Positions 24,919 through 33,583 of a stretch of 64,000 nt of DNA are shown one piece after another. Below the pieces are notes generated by a model. The model ran no database searches, was not told the origin of the DNA, and saw only the letters and a list, made by a program, of their open reading frames with translations. The position numbers and the translations under genes are program-made. Source of the DNA: Rhodoblastus acidophilus (GTDB taxonomy: Bacteria > Pseudomonadota > Alphaproteobacteria > Rhizobiales > Beijerinckiaceae); assembly GCF_900187365.1 (NCBI RefSeq), contig NZ_FYDG01000008.1, positions 83,772 to 147,771 of the forward strand. The letters run 5' to 3'. Position 1 is the first letter of the stretch; the number at the start of each line of letters is the position of its first letter.

Positions 24919-27161
24919 TTTTTCTCTCCCTCAAGCTCATTCTTTAGCGCCGCTCGCGCCAACGCCGCCTGTCCAAGCGACAGGCCACCGTCATTGGGCG
25001 GCAGTTTGCGCGCCAGCAGCGGCGCGTGATTGTTCTCGCGCAAACGCTGCGCGAGACCTTCCGACAGAATCCGGTTCATCATGCAGCCGCCGCCGAGCGC
25101 GATTTCTTCGCCGACTTGCGCGAGCGCGCACAAAGCTTCCGCGAGGCCCGCGATCAGCGTCCCATGCAGCAATTCGGCGCCCTTGCGCGGGTCAGGGCGC
25201 GCGTCGATCAGATGCGCCAGCAGCGGCGTGAAATCGAGTTTTTGGTCGCGCCAGACATAGCCGCCGGGAAGCGCCTTCGGCTCACGAACCAAAGCCTCCA
25301 GCCGCATCGCCGCCTGCCCTTCAAATTCCTGTTTTTGCGGGAAGCCGAGCAATGCAGCGGCGGCGTCGAACAGGCGCCCGAGACTACTGGTTTGCGGATG
25401 CCTGGCGCCGAGCATTTTGGCGACCTGCGCCGCCTGCGGGACGGCGCTGAAAAAGCCCGCGGCTTCATCGAGCCGGCCCAGCGCCGCGAAGGCCGCAAGC
25501 CCCATTCGCCATGGCTCGCGCGCGGCGCGGTCGCCGCCCCAGAGCGGCAGCGGCGCCAACGCGCCCTCTCGCAAAAAACCGCCGCGACCGTCGAGGCGCA
25601 GGACCTCGCCGCCCCAAATGGCGCCGTCGTCGCCAAGACCGGTTCCGTCGAGCGCGGCGCCAAAAATTTCGGTCTCGCCATGCTCGGCGGCGATGGCGGC
25701 TACATGGGCGGCGTGATGCTGGAGACGCAACACGGGGAGGCCGAAATTTTCGGCGAAGCGGGTCGAGAGATAGTCGGGGTGAAGGTCGCAGGCGACGACT
25801 TCCGGTTGGACGTCGAGCAGACGCAACAGATGCGCCGCGCTCTCCTCGTAAAAGCGAAAGGTCTCGGCGTCCGAGAGGTCGCCGATGTGCTGGCAGACGA
25901 AGGCTTCGCGCCCTCGCGTCAACGTGAGCGTCGCCTTCAAATGACCGCCGCAGGCCAGCACGCACGGGCCATCGCCGCCGAGGTCGATCGGTTCGGGAAC
26001 AAAGCCGCGCGCGCGGCGCAGAAACGCGGGGGCGCCATCCACGATCTGCATCACGCTGTCGTCGGCGCGCACGACAATGTCGCGGTCGTGCGTGACGATC
26101 AGGTCGGCGATTTTTTCCAGCTTGCGCCGCGCCTCGTCATTGCCGGTGACGAGCGGTTCGCCGCCGGGATTGGCCGAGGTCGCCACCAGAGCGAAATCGC
26201 AAGGCGCGTCGCGCTCGGCGCCGGCTGCATGGAACAGCAGATGGTGGACCGGCGCATAAGCCAGCATCACGCCAATGCGGCTCATGCCGGGCGCCAAAAC
26301 CTCGGGCAGGTTCTTGCGCGATTCGACCAGCACGACCGGATGCGCGGGCGCGCGCAACAACGCTGCTTCCTCGGGCGTCGGCGCGCCAAACAGCGCGAGT
26401 GAGGCTTCGTTGGCCAGCATGAGCGCGAACGGCTTGGCTTCGCGACCCTTGCGGCGACGCAATTCCGCGACCGTTTCCGCGTTGTGCGCGTCGCAGAGCA
26501 AGTGAAAGCCGCCGATCCCTTTGAGCGCGACAATTGCGCCCGCGCGCAACGCCGCAACGATTTCTTGCGGCGCATGCGTCAGGCGCGGTCCGCAGGTTGG
26601 GCAGGCGATGGGTTCGGCGTGGAAGCGACGATTGGTCGGATCGGCGTAATCCTGTGCGCAATCCGCACACATCGGAAAGCGCGCCATCGAGGTCTGCGCG
26701 CGATCATACGGCAGCGCGCGGGTCAGCGTGTAGCGCGGGCCGCAATGCGTGCAGTTCACGAAGGGGTAGAGATGAAACCGGCTCGACGGATCGAACAGGT
26801 CGTCGAGGCATTTTTCGCAAGTTGCGGCGTCGGCGGGAATGCGGGTCTGCGCCTTGCCCCGCCGCGTGGTTTCTATTTGAAAACCAGCATCGCCGCGCGG
26901 CGCGATCTCCTCGCATTCGCAACTGTCGAGGCGCGCCAAAGGCGGCAGTTCCGCCCGCAGCGCGCTGACGAAATCCCGGGTGAAACCTTCGACTTCGATC
27001 AGCACGCCTTCGGCGTCGTTGCGCACGAAGCCGGACAGGTGAAACCGCAGCGCCAGCCCGTGCACGAAGGGCCGCATGCCCACGCCCTGAACCGCGCCGC
27101 GCAGGCGCAGACGCAGGCGCGTCGCCGTCTCCTTTGCTGGGACGACGGCGGCGCGCATCAT
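24891..27161 (-). CDS. hypF: Carbamoyltransferase HypF
   Basis: A 756-residue HypF that uses carbamoyl phosphate and ATP to carbamoylate HypE. It has an N-terminal acylphosphatase domain ([16 protein letters not shown], about 20-105), two zinc fingers ([11 protein letters not shown] and [16 protein letters not shown] and ACPTCGPR), a YrdC-like domain (about 205-385) and a Kae1-like C-terminal domain with [16 protein letters not shown] and LGGGCMMN. It is full length. The start overlaps the hypB stop. Confidence 0.97.
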   Translation of the reverse strand: MMRAAVVPAKETATRLRLRLRGAVQGVGMRPFVHGLALRFHLSGFVRNDAEGVLIEVEGFTRDFVSALRAELPPLARLDSCECEEIAPRGDAGFQIETTRRGKAQTRIPADAATCEKCLDDLFDPSSRFHLYPFVNCTHCGPRYTLTRALPYDRAQTSMARFPMCADCAQDYADPTNRRFHAEPIACPTCGPRLTHAPQEIVAALRAGAIVALKGIGGFHLLCDAHNAETVAELRRRKGREAKPFALMLANEASLALFGAPTPEEAALLRAPAHPVVLVESRKNLPEVLAPGMSRIGVMLAYAPVHHLLFHAAGAERDAPCDFALVATSANPGGEPLVTGNDEARRKLEKIADLIVTHDRDIVVRADDSVMQIVDGAPAFLRRARGFVPEPIDLGGDGPCVLACGGHLKATLTLTRGREAFVCQHIGDLSDAETFRFYEESAAHLLRLLDVQPEVVACDLHPDYLSTRFAENFGLPVLRLQHHAAHVAAIAAEHGETEIFGAALDGTGLGDDGAIWGGEVLRLDGRGGFLREGALAPLPLWGGDRAAREPWRMGLAAFAALGRLDEAAGFFSAVPQAAQVAKMLGARHPQTSSLGRLFDAAAALLGFPQKQEFEGQAAMRLEALVREPKALPGGYVWRDQKLDFTPLLAHLIDARPDPRKGAELLHGTLIAGLAEALCALAQVGEEIALGGGCMMNRILSEGLAQRLRENNHAPLLARKLPPNDGGLSLGQAALARAALKNELEGEKKCVSQSPSR

Positions 27162-28069
27162 CCCTTCCTTGCCAGCGCCGCGCGCGCTTCAATCCAGGCG
27201 TAGAAGCTCGACAACCCCTCCCCCGTTCGCGCTGATACCACCAGGGTTTGCAGGCGCGGATTGACGCGCAGCGCATGGGCGAGGCAGGCGCCGACGTCGA
27301 AATCGAGATGCGGCAGCAAATCCGACTTGTTGAGGATCATCAGATCGGCGGCGGCGAACATGTCGGGATATTTCGCCGGCTTGTCCTCGCCCTCGGTGGT
27401 GGACAGCAGCACCACCTTATGCGCCTCGCCGAGATCGAAGGCGGCGGGGCAAACGAGATTGCCGACATTCTCGATGAACAGAAGCGAATTGTCTGCGACG
27501 TCGAGGTTTTCCAGCGCATGGCCGACCATGTGGGCGTCGAGATGGCATCCCTTGCCGGTGTTGACCTGCAGCGCCTTGGCGCCGGTGGCGCGGATGCGCT
27601 CGGCGTCGTTGGAGGTCTGCTGGTCGCCCTCGATCACGGCGATGGAAAACTTGTCCTTGAGGTCGGCGATGGTCCGCACCAGCAGCGAAGTTTTGCCGGA
27701 GCCGGGGCTCGACACGAAATTCAACGCCAGCACGCCTTTTTGCGCAAACGCCACGCGGTTGGCGTTGGCGTAGGAATTGTTCTTGCCCAAAATGTCGCGT
27801 TCGATCTGGACGATGCGATCCTGGCTCAGGCCGGGGACATGCACGCCCGCGAGTCCCGCGCCGTAGTCGTGGCTGTGGGTGTGATCGTGGTCGTGATGAT
27901 GATGGCCCTGATCATGATCGTGATCATGGCTGTGGCCGTGCGCGTGATCGTGATCATGCGTGTGCTCATGCCCGCCATGCTCATGCGCATGGCCGTGGGA
28001 ATGGCTGTGCTTGTGCTCGTGTTTTTCGCCTTCGACGCTGGCCGTTCCGCATCCGCAAACCGTGCACAT
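27158..28069 (-). CDS. hypB: Hydrogenase nickel incorporation GTPase HypB
   Basis: A 303-residue HypB. After MCTVCGCG it has a very long histidine-rich stretch (about residues 16-70) that can bind several nickel ions, as in rhizobial HypB. The GTPase domain has the P-loop [21 protein letters not shown] and NKSDLLPH. With HypA it inserts Ni into the HupL precursor. Its ATG shares one base with the hypA stop (TGATG). Confidence 0.97.
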   Translation of the reverse strand: MCTVCGCGTASVEGEKHEHKHSHSHGHAHEHGGHEHTHDHDHAHGHSHDHDHDQGHHHHDHDHTHSHDYGAGLAGVHVPGLSQDRIVQIERDILGKNNSYANANRVAFAQKGVLALNFVSSPGSGKTSLLVRTIADLKDKFSIAVIEGDQQTSNDAERIRATGAKALQVNTGKGCHLDAHMVGHALENLDVADNSLLFIENVGNLVCPAAFDLGEAHKVVLLSTTEGEDKPAKYPDMFAAADLMILNKSDLLPHLDFDVGACLAHALRVNPRLQTLVVSARTGEGLSSFYAWIEARAALARKG

Positions 28070-28410
28070 CACTCCACCTCCAGTTCCTTCACGCGCATCT
28101 CGTCGCCCGAGGTCATCTGCACGTGATATTGACCACATTCGGGGCATTGGCCGAAGCGTTCGCCCAGCGCCACCGTCTTTGCGCAATCGAGGCACCAGCC
28201 CGCGCCCCGCGTCCGCACGATTTCCAGTTTGGCGCCCTCGGCCAACGTGCCGCGCGCGACCACGTCGAAGCAGAACAGCATCGCCTCCGGCTCGACGCCC
28301 GAGAGTGCGCCAATCTCCAGCCACACGGTTTTCACCTTGGCGAAACCCTGCTTGCGGCCTTCCTCGACCAGAATCTCCACCACGCCCTCGGTGAGCGACA
28401 TTTCATGCAT
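28069..28410 (-). CDS. hypA: Hydrogenase nickel insertion protein HypA
   Basis: A 113-residue Hyp[10 protein letters not shown] carries the Ni-binding His2, and the zinc site is CLDC and CPEC. It delivers nickel with HypB. The start lies 8 bp inside the hupK end, so it is coupled to the structural cluster. Confidence 0.96.
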   Translation of the reverse strand: MHEMSLTEGVVEILVEEGRKQGFAKVKTVWLEIGALSGVEPEAMLFCFDVVARGTLAEGAKLEIVRTRGAGWCLDCAKTVALGERFGQCPECGQYHVQMTSGDEMRVKELEVE

Positions 28411-29362
28411 GCGGCAATTCCAGAATTTCAGCCTCGGCCTTGATGCAGGGATCGAACGCGAAGGCGAGGCGCTCGACGCGGCGCTTGGCGTCGGCGCCCG
28501 CGCCAATGCGCGCCCCGGCGATCAGGCGCGCGAACGGGCCGTCCGGATGAAAATTCCATTCCGTCGGGGCGACCATGCGATAGTCGGAAATGCGCCCGGA
28601 CGCGTCGAGCTTGCAGGCGTGATAGAGGCGGCCCCGCGCCGAATCCACCGCCGCATAGCCGGCGCCGCGCGACACCAAATCCGGAGCCGCGCCGCCGTCG
28701 CACAGGTTTGTCATCGCCGCGACGGTGTCGAGCATTTCGGCCCGGCGCGCCGTCACGCGCGCGGCGAGTCCGCCATGCGCCAGACCGCGCCGCGCCGCGA
28801 TTCCGGTTTCGACGCGTCGGCCCGGCAGCGCCGGCGCGCGGCAGAAAGTCCGGTCGGACCAAAGCGCGTCGATCACCAAAACATCGTCGTCCGGCGTCAG
28901 AAAATCGGCGCGGCGCGGGGAGAGCCGCATCGCGTCGTCATCCTCCGCCGCCTCCGCGTGCTGGCGCGCGAAAAACGGCGCGAGGCGCGCGAGGGCGTCG
29001 CGCAGCGCCGCCGCGTCCGGAGCGCGCCGCAGCAGCGACAGGGCGTCGCGCAGCGTCGCGATGTCGTCGGGCGCCGGCGCCGCGCCCGGCCAGTCGAGCA
29101 GACTGGCGCGCAAAAGTTCTGTGAGTTTTTCGCACAGGAGCGCGAGGGTCTCGTTGGGCTGGGACGGCAAGCCGGTCGCGGCGCGCGTCGCGATGGATTG
29201 CGCGCTCGGGCAGAGCGAGAACAATCGGCTGGCCAGAACCGCCGCCTCCTCGGGCGTGCGGCCGATGAAAACCGCGCTGGGATCGACGCGCGGCGAGTCG
29301 ATTTCGACGGCGACGGCCAAGCCGTCTCGCGCATGAACTTTTATGCGCAGCGCGCCGCTCAT
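28403..29362 (-). CDS. hupK: Hydrogenase assembly protein HupK
   Basis: A 319-residue HupK. It resembles a degenerate hydrogenase large subunit: MVAPTEWNFHPDGPFARLI and the end [19 protein letters not shown] mimic HupL C-terminal motifs, but the N-terminal CxxC of a catalytic subunit is absent. It is thought to hold the Fe(CN)2CO cofactor with HypC/HupF during assembly of oxygen-tolerant enzymes. It overlaps both hupJ and hypA by a few bases. Confidence 0.87.
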   Translation of the reverse strand: MSGALRIKVHARDGLAVAVEIDSPRVDPSAVFIGRTPEEAAVLASRLFSLCPSAQSIATRAATGLPSQPNETLALLCEKLTELLRASLLDWPGAAPAPDDIATLRDALSLLRRAPDAAALRDALARLAPFFARQHAEAAEDDDAMRLSPRRADFLTPDDDVLVIDALWSDRTFCRAPALPGRRVETGIAARRGLAHGGLAARVTARRAEMLDTVAAMTNLCDGGAAPDLVSRGAGYAAVDSARGRLYHACKLDASGRISDYRMVAPTEWNFHPDGPFARLIAGARIGAGADAKRRVERLAFAFDPCIKAEAEILELPHA

Positions 29363-29877
29363 CCGCGCCGCCCCAATCGGAAAAAGGAGCGACGGTCCAT
29401 CGCCACCTTTTCCTGACTGGCGGGCGCCGGTTCGGGCGGAGGCGGCGGCGCGGGCGTTGCGGCCTGGGGCGGCTTCATCAGCGCGTCCATCGCCGCTTCC
29501 GCCGTCGCCAGCGCCGCCGCGTGATCGACGAAATCCTGCATCGGCGAGAACAGCGAGGCGAACAGCAGCCGGTCGAAACCGTCGAGGTCGGTGGCGAGAA
29601 AATCCACGTATCCCGCCGGCAGCGCCAAAGTGCGGGTGGCGCCTGGCTGCGTCTCGACTTTTGGCGCGCCCGCGCGCGGGGCCGCGCAAATGTTCATGAA
29701 CCACGGCGTCAGCACGATGCCGAGATGGAAATCGCCGTAGGGGCGAAATCCGACGCAGGCCACCGACAAAGCGGGGTTGCAGATCGGCATGTCCTTCATG
29801 CAGCGATCGTAAAGCTCACGGAAATGCTCTTCGAGCCACGCCGCCAGTTCCAACGAGGCCGGGTCAGTCTCAGTCAT
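29359..29877 (-). CDS. hupJ: NiFe-hydrogenase assembly chaperone HupJ (HybE family)
   Basis: A 172-residue protein of the HybE/HupJ family. It has MKDMPICNPALSVACVGFRPYGDFHLGIVLTPWF, split here around the family's Cys residues, and LPAGYVDFLATDLDGFDRLLFASLFSPM. A Pro-rich tail precedes a basic end. It is believed to help Tat export or large-subunit maturation. The start at MTETDP overlaps the hupI end. Confidence 0.88.
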   Translation of the reverse strand: MTETDPASLELAAWLEEHFRELYDRCMKDMPICNPALSVACVGFRPYGDFHLGIVLTPWFMNICAAPRAGAPKVETQPGATRTLALPAGYVDFLATDLDGFDRLLFASLFSPMQDFVDHAAALATAEAAMDALMKPPQAATPAPPPPPEPAPASQEKVAMDRRSFFRLGRRG

Positions 29878-30094
29878 GTTTGTCGAGCCGCAGGAAACGC
29901 GATTGCGCCGCGTCGCAATTGGGGCAGCGCCAATCCTCCGGCAAGGCCGAAAACGGCGTGCTCGGCGCGATCTGCCAGACCGGATCGCCCTCGGCGGGAT
30001 CGTAGACATGCCAGCACACGCCACATTCCATCTTGGCGTCGTCGTCGCCGGTGGGCTTGCCGAATTGCTCGAAAGACGAGTCTGTCGCGCTCAC
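29870..30094 (-). CDS. hupI: Rubredoxin HupI
   Basis: A 74-residue rubredoxin with iron ligands CGVC and CPNC and the fold residues YDPAEGDPVW and FSALPEDWRCPNC. Hup-linked rubredoxins protect or support maturation of the small subunit under oxygen. The start is GTG, overlapping the hupH stop (GTGA), with GGAGG a little further upstream than usual. Confidence 0.92.
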   Translation of the reverse strand: MSATDSSFEQFGKPTGDDDAKMECGVCWHVYDPAEGDPVWQIAPSTPFSALPEDWRCPNCDAAQSRFLRLDKHD

Positions 30095-30939
30095 GAAAAA
30101 TACGCCTCCTCGATCTCGCGCAGCCGCTCGGCGCTGTCGACAAAATCCTCGTCGGCGGCGCAGGCGGCCGCCGGCGGCGCGCCGATTTCCAGCGTATCCA
30201 GCACGATCTCGTCGGAGGCGTTGAAATATTGCACCGACCAGACATGCCTGGCGCCGGTCGAGTGGACGCGGCAGGCGCCATAGCCTTTGGAGATCAGCTT
30301 GACCGAGCCGGGTCCGAGCGTCTGCTGCAGAAAGCTCATGTCCACCGGATTCATCGGCAGCAGCGAGAAGGTGACGGTGTGGGTCTCGTCGCCCTCCTTC
30401 CACGCGTCCGAACGCGCGGCGATTTCCTGCAGCAGCGGCATCACGTTCATCGCGCCTTCGGGCGGCGCGGAGATGGTCAGCGGCCGGCAATTGGCGAGCG
30501 CCGCGCGACGGGCGATTTCCGGCAGCGCCGAGACTTCGAGATAATCCGCGAACAATTTGCCCGCGCCATCGGTGAAGCGCACGCGCCACAGGCCGGCCAT
30601 GCTGGCCTCCTGCACTTGCGCCGTCACGCCGTCGGGCGTCGCCGCGAGCCCGCCGACCTCGCCTTCGCCGATGGCTTCGGAGAGCAGGCGCTTTTCGTCG
30701 TCGGAAAATTCGGTCAGGTCGAACAGCTGGCCTGGCGCCGACGCCTTCTGGCTTTCCAGCGCGGCGACGATTTTCGGCAGCATGTCGCGCACGCGCGGGC
30801 AGGCTTTGGCCAGCGCCTCGCCCTCGCCGGTGGCGAGCAGGGAAATGCGGCGGGCCTGCGGCGCGTCGTCCACGCCGATCGGCAACAGCGTCATGGCTTC
30901 GTCGGCGCCTTCGGGCGCAACCCAGAATCCTGCTTTCAT
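30091..30939 (-). CDS. hupH: Hydrogenase expression/formation protein HupH (HyaF family)
   Basis: A 282-residue HupH. The family pattern shows in VTAQVQEASMAGLWRVRF, in DYLEVSALPEI, and in the C-terminal LISKGYGACRVHSTGARHVWSVQYFNASDEIVLDTLEIG, split here around its Cys. It is needed for maturation of the small subunit in oxygen-tolerant hydrogenases. It follows hupG by 72 bp. Confidence 0.93.
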   Translation of the reverse strand: MKAGFWVAPEGADEAMTLLPIGVDDAPQARRISLLATGEGEALAKACPRVRDMLPKIVAALESQKASAPGQLFDLTEFSDDEKRLLSEAIGEGEVGGLAATPDGVTAQVQEASMAGLWRVRFTDGAGKLFADYLEVSALPEIARRAALANCRPLTISAPPEGAMNVMPLLQEIAARSDAWKEGDETHTVTFSLLPMNPVDMSFLQQTLGPGSVKLISKGYGACRVHSTGARHVWSVQYFNASDEIVLDTLEIGAPPAAACAADEDFVDSAERLREIEEAYFS

Positions 30940-31011
30940 CTTAATGTCCCCATGGCGTGTTCGGGCGAAGCGGCGCGCGCCTCGCGGGAGCGATCGGCTG
31001 CAAACGGCAAA

Positions 31012-31440
31012 CTAGCGCACGAAAGCGAATTCGGTTTTCGGACCCTGCGCCGCGACCAGAACCGGCGCGTCGGGCGAAAGCGCGGCGGCGATCTTTTCGC
31101 GATAATCCGCCCAGTCGAGGATTTTCGGCAGCACGGCGACCGGCTGGCCGCCGCGGGTCACGACGACGGAGGGGAAAACGAACACCTGAAAGCGGGATTT
31201 CAATTTGGCTTCGGCTTCGGGCGCGACCAGCGCGCCCTGCACATGACCGGCGAACGCCTTCAGCAATTCGGGAAACAGCACGGCGACATCCGACGTCTCC
31301 GGGCGGGGCGCCCCGACGCCCGAAAAGAACAGCAGCGCGTGAGGGCGCGCGGCGCCTGCGAAGAACGCGTCGATGCTCGCGTCATCGACGACAGGCACGC
31401 CGTGACGCTCGACAAGCGCCTGCAGCAGCGGATGATCCAT
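31012..31440 (-). CDS. hupG: Thioredoxin-fold hydrogenase accessory protein HupG (HyaE family)
   Basis: A 142-residue HyaE/HupG protein with a thioredoxin-like fold but no CxxC, as usual in the family. FFSGVGAPRPETSDVAVLFPELL and FVFPSVVVTRGGQPVAVLPKI are characteristic. HyaE proteins bind the Tat signal of the small subunit. It is separated from hupF by a 365-bp gap that carries an FNR-type box, so it may start its own transcript. Confidence 0.9.
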   Translation of the reverse strand: MDHPLLQALVERHGVPVVDDASIDAFFAGAARPHALLFFSGVGAPRPETSDVAVLFPELLKAFAGHVQGALVAPEAEAKLKSRFQVFVFPSVVVTRGGQPVAVLPKILDWADYREKIAAALSPDAPVLVAAQGPKTEFAFVR

Positions 31441-31583
31441 GCGTGTTTCCTCTGTTTTACTCGGCGTCCGCGAGCCGCTTGCGCGGCGGTTCTTTGCGTC
31501 GTCGGACGAGAGCCTTGGAAGCGAAGCTTACAGAAACAGAAACATTCTTTCCAGTCGAAATGGCATGCGGAGATGAATTATTT

Positions 31584-31597
31584 TTGATCCAGATCAA
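31584..31597. promoter_or_regulatory. FNR/FixK-type box before hupG
   Basis: TTGATCCAGATCAA is a perfect TTGAT-N4-ATCAA palindrome. It is about 145 bp before hupG on the minus strand, in the 365-bp gap 31441-31805. It suggests low-oxygen control of hupG and downstream genes. The gap otherwise holds an inverted repeat and no convincing gene. Confidence 0.7.
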
Positions 31598-31646
31598 CAT
31601 GGCGTCGCGAAAGACCCGAAGTCGACGCGTCGTTAATGCGCGCGGA

Positions 31647-31739
31647 GCGAAGCAATCCCGGACTGTTGCAAGCGGCGAATGATGCACGCTTGCCTTCCCG
31701 GCCTGTCAGTTCGCTTGCGAGAAGCCTGGATTGCTTCGC
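31647..31739. repeat. 12-bp inverted repeat in the hupF-hupG gap
   Basis: GCGAAGCAATCC (31647-31658) and GGATTGCTTCGC (31728-31739) are perfect inverted copies 69 bp apart. The right arm continues as TTGGCGCGCAATCACG, reminiscent of a dispersed Rhizobiales palindrome. Confidence 0.6.
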
Positions 31740-31805
31740 TTGGCGCGCAATCACGACTTGAGGAGGCGGGCCTATACTGTCAGCAGCGTCTCTCGTTTGG
31801 CGGCC

Positions 31806-32096
31806 TCAGCGCAGGTGTTCCGGCAATTGCGGCTCGCGGTCGATCAGATCGGCGAAGGCGGATTCGAAATCCTCGCCGCGCATCGCCGCTTCCAGCCCGA
31901 CCAGCGCCCGGTCGATCAGCGTGGCTTCTTCATCGTCCAGCACGCGGACAGCGCTGTCGATATGCACCAGGACTTTGGCGCCGGCCGGCTGTGGGCCAAG
32001 CAGCAACACGGACACGCGGCGCCGCTCGTCGCCGCGCGCGCATAGCGCGGTGACGTCGTCGCCCTCGATCACGGTCATCGGCACGCCAAGGCACAT
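31806..32096 (-). CDS. hupF: HypC-family hydrogenase chaperone HupF
   Basis: A 96-residue HypC paralogue beginning MCLGVPMTV with the essential Cys2, and having GAKVLVHIDSAVRVLDDEEA. In R. leguminosarum HupF helps HupL maturation at higher oxygen together with HupK. The C-terminal extension beyond HypC length is normal for HupF. It lies 95 bp after hupD. Confidence 0.93.
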   Translation of the reverse strand: MCLGVPMTVIEGDDVTALCARGDERRRVSVLLLGPQPAGAKVLVHIDSAVRVLDDEEATLIDRALVGLEAAMRGEDFESAFADLIDREPQLPEHLR

Positions 32097-32191
32097 GGGT
32101 CGCGTTTTCCTGCGGATTGAGAAAGGGACGACGCGGCAGGAACGCCGCGCCGCCAGTGTCGGCCGCCTGGGAGAGGGTGCGGCCTGTGTCG

Positions 32192-32758
32192 TTACGCCGC
32201 CGCCATCGGCTTTTCATAGCTGGCGTGGTCGATGTCGTTGGCCAGCAACGGCTCGACCTGTTCGCCCGGTTCGCGGCGGGCGCAGGGCGCGCCCCATTGC
32301 GCCAGAATGGTCGCGGCCAGATCGGCGGCGCGCGTCAACTGGTCGCGCACCGGATGCGTGAGCGGGCCGCCCCAGTTTTCCAGATCCTCAGGCTGGCAGC
32401 CGATCAGCGCCAGCTTTTCCGGATAGTCGCCCATCAGGTCGGCGGCCGACAGCACTTCCTGAAAGCCGGTCTGGTGCAGGCTCATCTTTTTCGCGCCGGT
32501 GAATTTCGGCACTTCGTCGTCTTCGACCAGTTTGAGCGTTCCCGGCTCCAGGCCGTAGTCGATGGCGTCGAACACCAGCAGATGGTCCGCCTCCTGCACG
32601 AATTGCACGAGGTAGAGGCCCTGCGTGCCGCCATCGAGCAGGCTGACGTTTTCGGGAACGCGATAGAGGCGGTGGAACGCCTCCAGCGCGCGCACCCCAA
32701 AACCTTCATCGGCCCACAAAATATTGCCGATGCCGAGGATGAGGATTTTCTTCGTCAT
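32192..32758 (-). CDS. hupD: Hydrogenase maturation protease HupD
   Basis: A 188-residue endopeptidase that removes the HupL C-terminal tail after nickel insertion. GIGNILWADEGFGVRALE holds the Ni-sensing Glu, FDAIDYGLEPGTL the second acidic ligand, and MSLHQTGFQEVL the His. MTKKILIL at 32758 is the start, two bases after hupC. Confidence 0.95.
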   Translation of the reverse strand: MTKKILILGIGNILWADEGFGVRALEAFHRLYRVPENVSLLDGGTQGLYLVQFVQEADHLLVFDAIDYGLEPGTLKLVEDDEVPKFTGAKKMSLHQTGFQEVLSAADLMGDYPEKLALIGCQPEDLENWGGPLTHPVRDQLTRAADLAATILAQWGAPCARREPGEQVEPLLANDIDHASYEKPMAAA

Positions 32759-32760
32759 GG

Positions 32761-33483
32761 TCAGACCTTGTCGTCGCGGAACTGGCGTTCGCCGGAGATC
32801 ATCGAGGAGATCATGCTCTGGCGCGACATGATGTCTTCGCGCACCGCCGCATAGACGTGGACGGCGGCGAACAGGCACAGCACCCACAGGCCGAGATGGT
32901 GGTAGGTGTGGACGTCCTGGCTGTTGGGGAAGATCGAAAATACCCAGCCGAACGCCTTGGCCCAGAGCGAATCCTGGCCGGCGCCTTCGGAATACATGGC
33001 GAAGCCGGTGCAGATCATGAACACCGTGCCCAGCGTGAACACGAAGAACATCATCATGTGCGCCAGCGGATTATGCCCGACATATTGCCGGGGATATTTG
33101 ACCATGAAGGCGTACCATTTGGCTTCGTTCAGCAGGCCGTCCCAAAAATTCTTCTTCCAGAGCGGCACCCAGAACAGCTGTTTCGAGGCGGCGTTGCCGA
33201 CGAAGGTCCAGATGAACCGCATCAGGAAGAACACCGCCATGGTCTGCCCCGCGGCGAAATGCGCGAAGCGGATGTAGCCCATCTGGAAATGGGCGCTGGC
33301 CTCGCCGCCGAGCGAGCCGGGCGGCGTGGCGATGAGATAGCCCGAGATGAACAGCACGGTCATGCAGGCCGCATTGACCCAATGCCAAATGCGCACCGGC
33401 GCCTGATAGACATAGACCGTGCGGCGCGCGACGACGGCCTGGCCTTTCAACTCGCTGATATCGGCGATTTTCGCGTAATCCAT
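32761..33483 (-). CDS. hupC: Ni/Fe-hydrogenase b-type cytochrome subunit
   Basis: A 240-residue diheme cytochrome b with four membrane helices that anchors HupSL and passes electrons to quinone. Conserved histidines occur in APVRIWHWVNAACM, IRFAHFAAGQ and YHHLGLWVLCLFAAVHVYAA. The ATG has GGGAGG upstream. It is separated from hupL by 100 bp with a stem-loop. Confidence 0.96.
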   Translation of the reverse strand: MDYAKIADISELKGQAVVARRTVYVYQAPVRIWHWVNAACMTVLFISGYLIATPPGSLGGEASAHFQMGYIRFAHFAAGQTMAVFFLMRFIWTFVGNAASKQLFWVPLWKKNFWDGLLNEAKWYAFMVKYPRQYVGHNPLAHMMMFFVFTLGTVFMICTGFAMYSEGAGQDSLWAKAFGWVFSIFPNSQDVHTYHHLGLWVLCLFAAVHVYAAVREDIMSRQSMISSMISGERQFRDDKV

Positions 33484-33549
33484 GGACGACCTCCCAGGAA
33501 ATTTGACTTTTGCGCCTTACGCCGGGCTTGCCGGACCGGGGCGATTGGG

Positions 33550-33573
33550 GGCGCGGGCTTGCAAACCCGCGCC
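33550..33573 (-). other. Stem-loop between hupL and hupC
   Basis: GGCGCGGG and CCCGCGCC form an 8-bp stem with an 8-nt loop 10 bp after the hupL stop. With no T-tract it probably stabilises hupSL mRNA or lowers hupC expression instead of ending transcription fully. Confidence 0.55.
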
Positions 33574-33583
33574 GGTCGTGCGG

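Noticed and set aside
27880..28060. Possible tandem repeat or CRISPR-like array
   Set aside because: The periodic CATG/GTGATC pattern is only the codon repetition of the His-rich stretch of hypB; there are no equal spacers.
31457..31687. 76-codon frame in the hupF-hupG gap
   Set aside because: It reads through the FNR-type palindrome, has no ribosome site and a composition like non-coding DNA.
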